Shown: piece after piece, positions 45,425-56,359 of the stretch
Position numbering within the stretch: position 1 is the stretch's first letter
Layout: the number at the start of each line of letters is the position of its first letter
From: Pholiota molesta
Lineage: Eukaryota; Basidiomycota; Agaricomycetes; Agaricales; Strophariaceae
Reading direction: 5' to 3'
DNA length: 60,570 bases
Assembly (NCBI GenBank): GCA_014925825.1
Contig: JACGCK010000245.1
Coordinates: 1 to 60,570 of the forward strand
Made by a program: the position numbers and the translations under genes
The notes under the pieces: generated by a model
The model's database searches: none
What the model was told of the DNA's origin: nothing
The model's input: the letters and a program-made list of their open reading frames with translations, nothing else

Positions 45425-48400
45425 CTACATAAAAACATCCTGATGAATGGATGGAGGTGGAAAAGCCAATTGCAGATGCCCCTTAGCTAATGGGACATCA
45501 GCATTTGCATTTGCATTGCCCTCATCTTCACCATCTCCACTGCCACCCCTACCCTCACTATTGCTAGGGCCACCGCCACTTTTCTCATTAACAATATCCT
45601 CATCGCCGTGCTCGTTGTCGTCATCATCATCATCATTGCCATTGGAATCAGGGTTGGCAGCCTCATAATCATCAACCAAATTCAATGGTGTCTTCCAAAC
45701 CTTTTGGAAAGCTATTGAAAGCCCTCGCTGGTCTGCGGCTTGGTTAGCAGCATATGCTTCAATTCCCTCTTGAAGCTCAGGCGTAACACCAGTTCGAGGC
45801 TTGTAGCGAGCATCCCACCATTTTGCTCGCCACTCCAAGAATTCAAGGACTCGTCTCATCTCCTCCAGGAGAAGTAGGACCTCCTCCTTGCATCGCCCAA
45901 CGCGCGCCCTACTTCTTGCCCATTCAGATCGCAAAATATCATCATCACCTTCACCGTCACCTCCAACATCCGCGGCAACCGCTCTCCAGATCCATGAAAT
46001 CGTCTGCTTTGTTCTTCCAGTTCCATCACGTCGCGAGCGCTCTTCCGGAATGGCATCAACCTGCTCACCATCGCCATGCTGGGCCTCTGGGTCGCCGGGG
46101 CCAAGTCCATCCTCCCAGATGCCAACCCTTCCAGGACCTTTTTTCCGTCCTTCGGGGTCCACATAGCTTCGAACATCATCATTTAGCAAGGGCTGCAGGG
46201 CCTTTTCCCAACTACCAGGTCCAGAAAGGGACAGGAAGGCCTCCCGAGCTGCGCGATATTTATCGACGGAGCCCAGGGCACGCTGATGTACTCGGTCGAT
46301 CAGCGCACGAGAACGAGTTCCCTCTCGCTGACCACGGACATTGCTGTTCTTGAATTGTATCATCCGTGTTTTAAGGCGTAACGTGCGGCGAAGATGGGAG
46401 AGTGCGTCAAAACACTGGGCATTGCGAAGTTGGGACTCCATTTCCGGCAACCCTCCAATACATGCGAGCTCTCGGCGACTAGTTGGCAACTGCGAAGGGA
46501 GAAACAGCTCGACATCCTCAGGCTTCGGATCATTTTCCCAAGCCGTTGAGCTGGCATTTCCAGCCTCCGTTTGGTACTGGAGTAGGCCGGGTATGTAGAT
46601 CGAGCGCAAGGCCTCCCAGTTCTTGATGTTTCTGGACAGCGCTGCCCGCTGTTCTGCCAGAGATTGCGTGCGAAGTCCAGTTGGCGAAGCACCTTGCGAC
46701 CTTGCTCGTGTTCGAAGCCGGCGCCTACGAAGCCTATCGTTAGGCGATTATACAACGGGGTTTTGAATTTAGGAGCTTACTGAGATTCCTCAAGCTCTAG
46801 GCCCATCGCTAGCCAGACCGACGGCCCTGTATTGTGGAGAGGTGGAATCCGCAGTGCGCGCTCTCTTTCCTCCCCTGCTAGGCGCTCCCTGACATCCGTC
46901 TCGCTGATGTCTAAAACGAATGAAATACTTCGTGAGCAGGGACACTTGAAGGATGCTTGATAGAACTTACGAACACCTTCAATGGCAAATGGGTTGGGCG
47001 CAGATTTTGGAAACCTATCCACGTCCCAGGCTGCGCACATCTGGTCCCAAGTCAAGACCATTGGGCTTGGAAGCGATTCCGTAAAACCGCGGTGGGCCTC
47101 AGTTTGCCTATTTCTCTCAGATATAGCTGCCTTATATCGGCGCATCAGGGTGGTACCTAGAGGGTGGTCAGCTAATGATTTGAGAATAGGTGAGGCCGAC
47201 GCACCCATACTACAGTACTTCTGCCAATTCCAAAACCCGAAGTGGTCGTCGAGGACGTCGTGTCGAGAACCCGGCCCCTGCGTCTTCGTGGAGCCCCCAA
47301 GGCCGTTGTGTCCAGCCCAGATTCTTTCCGGGACCTCTCCATCGGTGTTGCCAACACCCATCGCAAAGTTGAAGGAAAATTGCTCGTGATTCTTCTCTGC
47401 GTGGGCAGGTTCGTGGAATTTCGGAATAAGCGGGCGTGTTTCGACGTTGGATCCCAGACGAAGCTCAGCCGGCCAGGCCTTCATCCTGTCGTAGAAATTC
47501 TTGTACCACTGGCACGCAATATCATAGCTAATGGTGATGGAGGCGACGTTGGAAGACCGAACGGCAGACGCAAAAATGTAATCCATATTCGCATAGCTAT
47601 TGGCACAAATTGGTAAACGTTTGGGTTTACGAACGAACATTGAGCGCACTTACCGCTCGCCCTTCTGTAGGTTCCCAATGCCATTGGGCAAAATCATTTC
47701 ACCCCTTCCACAAAATGCCCCTCCGACGCCAGTATACCGCAAACCGCGCGAGAACCGTGTCAAAGCTTGGACAAGCGCTAGAAATCCGACGCAAGTATTC
47801 AGCTAAATACAGGTTAGTCAAGGCTGTAGGTGGAGGAATAAAATACGCACCTCTTCAACGTCAATATGACTTAGGACATACTTTTCATAGGGCTCGCGCC
47901 TAACCATATATGCCCAGCCGGTTCCAAGGCCAGGGTCTGAGGAGTAGTTTGAAACAAGTTGATTTTTTAGTCGGAAGTTCGCATCCATACAGACGATGAG
48001 GCAATAGAGAAATCTACATCTGCTAATGAGCCGACGGCCTGAAGAAACGAAAGGGCAAGCACATACCGTTGGTCCTCCGGAGCCTCCTCCCAATCATGTG
48101 GGAGATTAATGCCTGGGTGTGGGCACGAGGGCATTTGACTGCCAACTCACCATCCTTCGTTGCCGCCACCCCTGCCTCATCGTGCCCTCTACCTCCGCGC
48201 TTCAACATCTTGAGATGCCGCCACTGAAGTCCTATGCGTAAAAGCGGCCTATACCGCGACCGGTGCTCCTGGCTTCCAATGTTATCGGTCAACCTTTCAA
48301 GCGTGCGATACAGGTCGTATGTCGATGCTTTTGATGTCAAGGAGAGCAGGTGTAGGAGCCGAAGCAATGAAAAAGTAACGCAGATTTGAGTTGAGATCTG

Positions 48401-49279
48401 TGACGCCGGATATAGGCCTCGCCGAAGGAGCTGTAGATGTCGCGGGATTGCTCGCTGGCATCCACAATAGCTGATGGGCGCCTGGTGAATGCCGTTGGTG
48501 TGAATGATTACAAGGTCCTGATGGCAGGCGGCAGGCAAGGGGCAGCGCATGCTTGCGTGGTTGAGGTGAATTTCGAGGCCGAGGCTCTTGAGGGAGGCTT
48601 TGACAAACGATATTCCGTTCCAATGCTAAAAGAAATCTAAGTAAGAATATCGGTTGCATAAATGTAATATAAGACCTACCTCAATAACATGAAAGGGCGT
48701 CCTTTGGTGTCGCTTTACGCAGCAACCCTTACATGAAAGGTCGGGCAGGAAGCAGTCGAGGCAGCGATACTCGGCAGCCTCAACGCGGTCGCGCTTTCTT
48801 GATAAACAATCCGGGCATCCCCCAAGTTTGAAATCGCCGCGGCCCTCCCAACGAATAATCTCGTCTAAGTATTCTGTACGGTGCTGAGCCTTCCAGAAGA
48901 TATGTGGCCTTGTCTAAGGGAATATGTGAGATTTATATTACAAAAGAAGTGTGAAGCTTACCGATGTTCCGCTTCGCTTGTACTTTTTTTTTGGAAGGCC
49001 CTCAGCTTGAGCAGGGCCACTTTCATATACCTCAGCGTAGATTTCTTCATCAAACCAATCCCCAGAGTCATCCAAGGCCAGCTCCTGGTCATCTTCGGGG
49101 GACCACGCTGACCCCACAGTCCAAGTAGTTCGGCCCTTCAGCGGTGAGCGAAGACTTTCGAAAGCCCTATTTCGTCCAGTCAAGCGGGAAGAGCGAGCGT
49201 GAACGACCTCGATGTCATCTTCGAGAGGGACACGATCGTGGTAGTGGGTTTTTTTGGATCTTTTGGACGGGCGAGACAT
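45425..49279 (-). CDS. CxC2-type KDZ transposase (one apparent frameshift)
   Basis: Second KDZ-superfamily transposase. Segments: an acidic/basic N-terminus with PSKRSKK; the CxC2 domain CPDCLSRKRDRVE, RCLDCFLPDLSCKGCC and RHQRTPFHVIE; ATFSLLRLLHLLSL-type core (here VTFSLLRLLHLLSL); LQWRHLKMLKRGGRGHD; a DANFRLKNQL motif; TCVGFLALVQALTRFSRG; GERYANMDYIFASAV; the ISYDIACQWYKNFYDRM acidic motif; IPKFHEPAHAEKNHEQFSFN; and the C-terminal SLAEQRAALSRNIKNWEALR. In the exon 48650-48070 the sensible reading after ELAVKCP changes frame near 48132, consistent with a single missing base; downstream all motifs are intact. Either a sequencing error or a newly inactivated gene. Transcribed away from the TET/JBP-like gene. 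Confidence 0.88.
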
Positions 49280-49744
49280 AGCTAATTTAGTTGCGCGAAT
49301 AACGAGCGACCTTGGTCCTTCGTAATACTAAATGACGCGCGTCGCGCGTGCACGTGCACGTGCACGTTTACTCCTCGAAATTAAACAAGATCTAACTTGT
49401 TGGATCAGCCATTCAACGTTCGGCTCAGGCTGCATAGGAAACCAACCACCCCCCTCCAATTGCTCTCCACGCCGGAATCCTTTCGCTGGCTCTAGGTGAG
49501 CAAGTAACCACCCACCTCACACACCCCATTCCATGCTCGGGCGCAAGGGCTCTGATACTTGACCCCACGGGAATCTCAGCCGGCGCGTCCGACCTTCGCC
49601 GCCCCATACCGCCCGTGCCAATGCTCTGATACTCGACCCCACGGGAATCTCAGTACGCACGGGGTGTTCGCATTCGATTCACATCTAACGCGTCCCATCA
49701 ACCGCCCCAACTGACCCATTTGTCCTCAGGCCATACGGGCGTCA
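49280..49744. promoter_or_regulatory. Divergent intergenic region between CxC2-KDZ and TET/JBP-like genes
   Basis: 465 bp shared by two start codons. It contains the iterated palindrome CGTGCACGTGCACGTGCACG (49347-49366), which includes two CACGTG E-boxes, and a 30-bp direct repeat, CTCTGATACTYGACCCCACG + GGAATCTCAG (49550-49579 and 49624-49653, one mismatch, 74 bp apart). These are candidate control elements, not demonstrated ones. Confidence 0.5.
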
Positions 49745-51134
49745 ATGTCCGCCATACGCCCTCAAGACCCCACACTTCTCTTCGAAAGCAGCCTTCGGGA
49801 GACAATCGCGGACGAGTGGTGCCATGAAGATCAAGATCTTGGCCCGACGGACCGTATCCCCTCTGAAGTGCGCGATTTGGAATACCGCCTGTTTTTTGGC
49901 TCATCTCCGCTTACCTCGCCATCTACCTCAGCATCTCCATCTCCATCCTCCTCGAGATCGGCATCCCCACGTCCCATAGATCCAAGCTCGCTGCTCCGAC
50001 GGCCACCACTGCCTTCGTCAACCCAGGACACGCACAACACACCCTCAAAGGCTCAGAATAGCCGGAGGAAGCGAAACCGCAAAAGAACCCGCGCAAAACG
50101 GACGGAGAAACGCCACGCACAGAAAGATGCTGCACGCGCTCGCCCATTCGAAATTAGCCAGAACACCTTCGACAAGTGTGTTCGACCTGCGAAGCCTACC
50201 GAGACGAAGTTCAACTCCGCGAAGATCCCAACAGCCTCTACTGGCTACATCTCTCTCCCAGATCATGGCGAATCCGGGAAGATATACGGGCTCAAGGAGA
50301 TGGTTGAAACTCTGGGCTTCACAGTTGAATCCTGGGATGGAAGGTAAGCTTCGACACTCCAAACTTTCCCAACTTTGCTAAACATAAAAATCACCAGAAC
50401 TTCGAGGCCCATCGTCGACGCCTCCTCCCGCATTATAGCCGTCCTTTCTGGGCATCCAAACGACCCCAACTGGGATATCGTCCACCGTCGCGCAGCGGAC
50501 GCCGTCCAGATGGCCGGAGACCGGTGTCATTTTCCCAAGAAGACACTTTCCCATCGACGGGGAAGCTTTCCTGCACTAAACTGGGGGATATCCTACGGCG
50601 GGGGGCAAAAAGTATGTGCACAACAACTATGATCCGTCCATTTAACTCACCCCCTCTCAAGCAACCGGGAAATCTGTACCATAGCACCCAGAATAGCCAG
50701 GCGCTCTCAGACCTACTTAAAAACGACTACGTTTCCAGAATCGCGGGCTACGCAAGTGCAGCCTTTGCCACATGGGCCCCGAATCTCTACACATACTACG
50801 AAACCCACTTCAACGCACTTCTCAAGCACGACCCATCCCTTCGCCGTAACTGGCCCACCAGTGTCTGGGCGTCGTTTGCGGTTAACTTCGGCCCCAAAAC
50901 CGTTTGCCGCCGCCACCGCGATTTCGCCAACCTCCCATTCGGCTGGTGCGCCATCACTGCCCTCGGGGACTTCGATCCATCCCAAGGCGGCCATCTCGTA
51001 CTCTGGAGCCTCAAGCTCATTGTAGAGTTTCCTCCAGGATCTACCATCCTCGTTCCCTCCGCAGCTATACCCCACTCCAACATTCCAATTGGGCGGCGCG
51101 AAACCCGATACTCGTTCACTCAATTCAGTGCGGG

Positions 51135-51537
51135 TGTGAGGACTGGACACTTAGGTACTTGTACAGAGGACTGTAGATCACATGATAGTCACATGTTACC
51201 ATGTAGATACAGCCATCCAGCTGTATTAGATAATCAGATTTACCTTTAACCTTTACTTGAAGGACGAATCCACACACTGCCGGTATGACCAGATAGTCTA
51301 CTCCCTACCATGGGTCATATGGGGGCACAGGCGAGCCTTACCACGCAGATCTCTCTGGCTGAGCATCCATCCCTGCTTGCCTGGTCAACGGCTCACATTG
51401 CCCTGGATAGGGTCACATTCCTCCTGAGTAGGATTACAACTCTCTCTCCCTGGATCTCCATCCAGCCCTCTCCCCAGGTCTCCTTCAGCCTTCCCTGAAG
51501 TCCCCTCGAATGCCAGATGCAGACCACAGGCATCACA
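51135..51537 (+). repeat. 5' LTR of the LARD-like element
   Basis: 403 bp; same sequence as 55753-56155 as far as I can compare by eye. Small identical open frames in both LTRs are duplicates of each other, not genes. Confidence 0.92.
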
Positions 51538-51590
51538 ATGGTGGGGGCACCGCGGACTTCTCTCCAAGAAGGTTTCAAGATGACCTGGCA

Positions 51591-51892
51591 CTCCTTTCCT
51601 TCTCCCCTCAGAAATCAGTTGGGTTTGACTTGGTGCCAGGTGGCATTCTGAGTCCCTACTCCTTTCTGAGGTTCCTCCTGACCCACAGTTGGGTTGACAT
51701 TGGTGCCAGCTGGCATACTAAGTCCCTACTTCTGGGTTGGCTCTCCTTTCCTTCTCCCCTCAGAAATCAGTTGGGTTGACATTGGTGCCAGGTGGCATTC
51801 TGAGTCCCTACTCCTTTCTGAGGTTCCTCCTGACCCACAGTTGGGTTGACATTGGTGCCAGCTGGCATACTAAGTCCCTACTTCTGGGTTGG
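51591..51892 (+). repeat. 152-bp tandem duplication within the LARD interior
   Basis: The segment starting CTCCTTTCCTTCTCCCCTCA at 51591 is repeated from 51743 with few differences. Each copy itself contains two related halves sharing CAGTTGGGTTGACATTGGTG, so the unit grew by an older duplication. Confidence 0.85.
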
Positions 51893-52029
51893 TTCTCCTT
51901 TTCCCTTTATGCTCTCCCTTCTCCTTTTTGCTATGCCCTTCACCCCCTTTCCACCTTCCCTCTGGTCCTAGGAATGCTCCTCAGCCAAGGAGTTCCTCTG
52001 GAATTGGACTTATGATGATTTGGAGGGAA

Positions 52030-54920
52030 GATGATGATTCTGGTTGGATTGATGGCCCCATATCTCCCCAACCACTCCTTGGATCGACAAGCGGATTTTT
52101 GCAGCTTGTAGCCCTCGTCGAAGCGATATCGAACGCGCTCTTGATGGCCCCAAACGACCCACCTTTGGGTGAGAAACAGATGCTGAGACATTTCGATGTC
52201 CTGAGACGAAATCGATTCGTTCTCGCCTTCCAGACCTCGGTCAATTACGATCTCTTCGGATTCGAACTCTCCTCATCCGTCCGGTTCTTTCAAACCCAAG
52301 ATCATTGGATTCCGAGCACAGGAAGCTTCCGAAATCTCTGCATGTTCTCATGCTCCTCTGTTTCTGGTCTAAGAACAGAGATGCATCTGTTTCTCCTCAA
52401 CCGTTCCATGGATCGCGAAGCGGTTTTTTGCTGCTTGTGGGCCTTATCAAATCGATATCGAATGTGCCTTCAATTACTGCAGACTCTCCACTTTTGAGTA
52501 AGAAGCGGATGATGAGACATTTCGATGTCTTGAGACGAAATCGATTCGTTCTCGCCTTCCAGACCCCGGATCATTAAGGTCTTTTCGGATTCAAGCTTGG
52601 CTCATCCGTCCGGTTCTGGAGAGCCCAAGATCATCGAATTCCGAGCAGACAACGTCTCCGAAATCTTCGATGTCCTCCTGCCCTGCTGTTCCTACTCTGA
52701 GGACAGAGATTCATCCGCTTCTCTTCAACCAGTCCATGGATTGTCGCGCGGTTTTTTGCGCTCCGTTGCGCTTGTCGAGGCGTTTCCAACGAGCCCCTGC
52801 GCGTGTCTAGCAAGTGATTTCCAAGCGAGATATGGCTTTTGAGACATTTTGGTCTCTTGATGTGAAACAAAATTCGTTCTCATCAACGACTGCCCGTATC
52901 TAGGTGATCTCTTCGGATTCGAGTTCGCCTCATCCGTCCGGTTCTATCGAGCCCAAGATCATCCCATTCCGAACAGGAGAACCTTCCGAAATACTGGCAT
53001 GTCCTCATGCTCCTCCATTGCTCCTGTTATGAGCAGAGTTGGGCCATATCTCCTCAACCGCTTAGTCTATCGTTGCACGGTTTTTGCGCTGGAAAGCCCT
53101 TGTTCGCCTCGTTCGAGAGCGCCCTTAAACGTTCCAAACCGTTGTGTATCGCCCGAGCTATGACTTTGCAGTCATCTCAGCCTCCTGATGAGACATCAAT
53201 TTCGTTCTCATCAACCGCGGTGTCTACTCATAAACGGATTTCGGATTCGAGATCTACTCATCCGTCCCGTTTTAATGAGCCCAAGATCATTGGATTCCGA
53301 GCAGTAGATCATCCTGGACTTTGCCATCTACACTGGCTCTCCCTTGATCATCCTCTGACCAGAGATCATCTCATATCTCTGTGAAAACTGCTCAGATTGA
53401 CTCCCGGTTTTTTAATGCCTCAAGAGCTCGCTTATACGCATGTAACGATGCCCTGCGCGACAAGAACGAGCAACATTCAACCAACTTCTGCCCTTTTAGT
53501 CATTTGGGCTCTCTAGAGTCACTTCATTCCGGATCTCAACAACTACTGCTTCAACTCGTTAGCTCTCTTTGGATTCGAGCTCGACTCATTCATACGGTTC
53601 TAACGAGCTCAAGAACGTCGAATTTTACACAGTAGAATGTTCCGAGATGCCTGATCTCCTTCTCTGTCCCATACTTTCTACCTTGGGCGGAGATTGGGCA
53701 ATATATCTGGATCAACTCTTCAGAACCTGTCGGTTATTCTTGTGCTCGTTTCTACTCTTTAAGACGCTTCTTTTAAGCCCTTGAATGTGGAGAATACGGC
53801 TATTTGGACAAGGAAAATTCCTTGGCCCATTTCGGAGCTCTGTCCGGAAATTTCGCTCGATCTCAGCAACCAGCTCATGGACTCGCAATATCCCTTCGGA
53901 TTCGAGCTCGCCTTGCTCGCCCGGTTCTAACGAGTGTAAGAACGTCCAATTCTATGCAGTAGATCATTCTGGGGGGCCCATTACCTCTTCCTCCCCCTTG
54001 ATCAGTACCTTCAATGCATATTGGACTATAACTCAAGAACCGGACCTGTGGTTGCTCCGCAATTTTTTGCGCTGTGTTGGGCCGCGCAGGGCGCATCTTT
54101 CAAGCCCCTGCTCGAGCAAATCTTTGGAATTTTCGACGAGGAGTGCACTTTTGTCTATTTTGGACCTCTGGTCCGAAATTTCGTTCTCTTTTGGCTTCCA
54201 TCGCCTCTAGCCCTATTCTGCTTCGGGATTCAACTTCTCCTTCTTTGTCCGGTTCTAACGACACCCAGCTCACCCTGTTTGGACCAGTGGAACACTCTGG
54301 GGGCCCATCTTCCTCCTGTCCCTCCATCTCTATCACTAGAGCGAAGATTTGGCAGTTTCTCAAGAACCAGACTTCCGAACCCTTAGCTAATTTTTGCGGC
54401 GTGTTAGGCTACGCAGGCCGCGTCGAATAAGCCCCTGCGCGGCCAAACGAACGAAATTTGAGTGAACTAGACCACATGTCTCATTTCAGTGCTCTGATCT
54501 GAGACTAAGTTCGCTCTTGGCAACCATGGCAGATCCCCTCCTGGAGGCTTCGGATTTGTATTCACCTCGACTCTCCGGTTCTATCGAGCTCAAGAACATG
54601 ACGATCTATTCAGTGGAATATTCTGGGACATCATCCACTCCTCATCATTCCTTCCCACTTCATCATCAGGAAAGATTGGCCCATATCTTCGGAACAAAGC
54701 TTTCGATTCTCACGCGGTTTTTTGGGCCTTGTAACGTTTGCGAAGACGCAACGTTCAAGCCCTTACTCGCATGGAATGATGCATTTTCGAATTTACCATC
54801 CTCTTTCCTCCTCTTTCTACCCTTCAATGAAGATTGACCTATATCTCCGGAACGGCTGCTCCGTTTTCCACGCAAATTTTTTGGCTCTGTTACGATTGCG
54901 AAGACGCATCTTTCAAGCTT
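52030..54920 (+). repeat. Degenerate ~325-bp tandem array filling the LARD interior
   Basis: A signature made of CCATATCTCC/TCCTCAACC, a CGGTTTTTTG/GCGGTTTTTT core and a following GCGCT...GAG/CAAGCCC stretch recurs near 52080, 52415, 52735, 53065, 53395, 54050, 54375, 54705 and 54865. The spacing is mostly 320-335 bp. A second word, TCCGGTTCTATCGAGCCCAA + GATCAT, follows the same rhythm. Copies are strongly diverged, in contrast to the identical LTRs. Confidence 0.75.
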
Positions 54921-55752
54921 TATATGCGCAAAACAACGAAGTTTCGAAAGTGCTAGGCTTTCCTTCCCTCCTGCTGAGCTCATTCAGCATATCCTGACCA
55001 GTGGGCCTATTTTCCTTTCCATTTTTATGCCTTCTCTTTGCTTTTTTCCACCTGCCAGAGTCCACTCTGTCCTTTCCTTCTTTCTTTCCACTCTGTGGCA
55101 TTGGATTTTCTTTTCCTCTTTTTCTTCCTTGGTACTTCTTTAGCTGCCCATTCCTAGACATGCCTCATCCTATGACCACTGTCTGGCCTGCACACCGAAA
55201 GAAGTGGGGGGCAGGGGTAGGGGTAGGACCATGGGTCCTGAGGAGGCCTAGCCTCCTCCTATTACCCTATCTATCCCTATGTCTGGGATCAGGCTACGAT
55301 CCCTTGGCGGAGCTGCCTTATGGCTATGCCCCTAGCTCCTCTAGGATGCGGGATTGGCTGACCCTCCTATATGGAGCAGGAAAGCTATCCTCTGCATCCT
55401 CTCAGATCCTTCTAGATCTGTAGAGCTAGTCTAGAGCTTTGCTCTGGCTCTTAGAGGATGCCTTAGGATTGGTTGACTCTCCTATCTGGAGTTAGGAAGC
55501 CATCCTCTATTCCCTCTTTGATCTCTTGTAGATCTACCTTGGAAGGCTAGAGAATTTGGGAACCAAATTTTTTCTCTTTGCTTATTTTGTTTTATTTTTG
55601 CTCATTCTTCCCAAATTTTTACTTTATATATTCTTTTGGCCTAGTTTGGGGGGCCATTGTGATTCTTTTTTCTCTTTATTTTTACCCATATGTTTTATGC
55701 TTGTTTTCCATTTTCACTTAGAGTACATGCCCTCTGGACAAGTGGGGGGCTC
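54921..55752. other. 3' interior of the LARD-like element
   Basis: T-rich and CT-rich DNA without coding motif. Contains a short imperfect duplication around GGATTGGCTGACCCTCCTAT / GGATTGGTTGACTCTCCTAT (about 55351 and 55467), and ends in the polypurine tract. Confidence 0.6.
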
Positions 55753-56155
55753 TGTGAGGACTGGACACTTAGGTACTTGTACAGAGGACTGTAGATCACA
55801 TGATAGTCACATGTTACCATGTAGATACAGCCATCCAGCTGTATTAGATAATCAGATTTACCTTTAACCTTTACTTGAAGGACGAATCCACACACTGCCG
55901 GTATGACCAGATAGTCTACTCCCTACCATGGGTCATATGGGGGCACAGGCGAGCCTTACCACGCAGATCTCTCTGGCTGAGCATCCATCCCTGCTTGCCT
56001 GGTCAACGGCTCACATTGCCCTGGATAGGGTCACATTCCTCCTGAGTAGGATTACAACTCTCTCTCCCTGGATCTCCATCCAGCCCTCTCCCCAGGTCTC
56101 CTTCAGCCTTCCCTGAAGTCCCCTCGAATGCCAGATGCAGACCACAGGCATCACA
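55753..56155 (+). repeat. 3' LTR of the LARD-like element
   Basis: 403 bp, ending ATCACA directly before the second GCGGG copy. Preceded by GTGGGGGGCTC. Confidence 0.92.
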
Positions 56156-56359
56156 GCGGGTGGGCTCTTTCGATGGGTGGATCAGGGATTCCAATGCACG
56201 AACGCGTATACGGCGATGCTGTCGGACGAGGGCGTGGAGGAGGATCTCAGACGGCAGGACGAGCGATGCAAACTCGGCCTGTCCCTGTTTTCAACCATGA
56301 AGAGTTTACCCGTAGATCGAGACATTAGAAATCGTCTAGCTAGAAATTCCATACCATAG

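Larger units (their letters stand above)
51135..56155 (+). mobile_element. LARD-like 5.0-kb non-coding LTR retrotransposon
   Basis: Two 403-bp LTRs (51135-51537 and 55753-56155) that look identical start TGTGAGG and end ATCACA. The 5-bp target copy GCGGG stands on both sides (51130-51134 and 56156-56160). One base after the 5' LTR comes TGGTGGGGGCACCGCGG, fitting a tRNA primer-binding site. Before the 3' LTR is the polypurine tract AGTGGGGGGCTC. No protease, reverse transcriptase or integrase motif can be read in the 4.2-kb interior in any frame, so the element is non-autonomous (large retrotransposon derivative). It is inserted in coding sequence of the TET/JBP-like gene. Orientation is given by primer site and polypurine tract. 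Confidence 0.92.
49745..56359 (+). pseudogene. TET/JBP-like 2OG-Fe(II) dioxygenase gene, interrupted by an LTR element
   Basis: Basidiomycete-type TET/JBP oxygenase, a family predicted or shown to oxidise 5-methylcytosine in DNA. Exons 49745-50343, 50398-50611 and 50662-51134, continued at 56161-56359. With one target copy removed together with the insertion these total 1,485 nt, 495 codons, in frame. The N-terminal half is Ser/Pro- and Arg/Lys-rich. Catalytic domain: ISYGGGQK, AAFATWAPNLYTYYE, NFGPKTVCRRHRDFANLPFG (iron-binding H-x-D), FPPGSTILVPSAAIPHSN (second iron histidine) and RRETRYSFTQFSAG (2OG-binding arginine). The last strand GLFRWVDQGF lies beyond the insertion. Reading into the LTR adds about 38 foreign residues to a stop near 51247, so the product lacks the final domain segment. 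Confidence 0.9.

Noticed and set aside
51538..55752. Coding interior for the LTR element
   Set aside because: No polymerase, protease, integrase or Gag motif in any frame; the many 80-200-codon frames are periodic with the tandem units.
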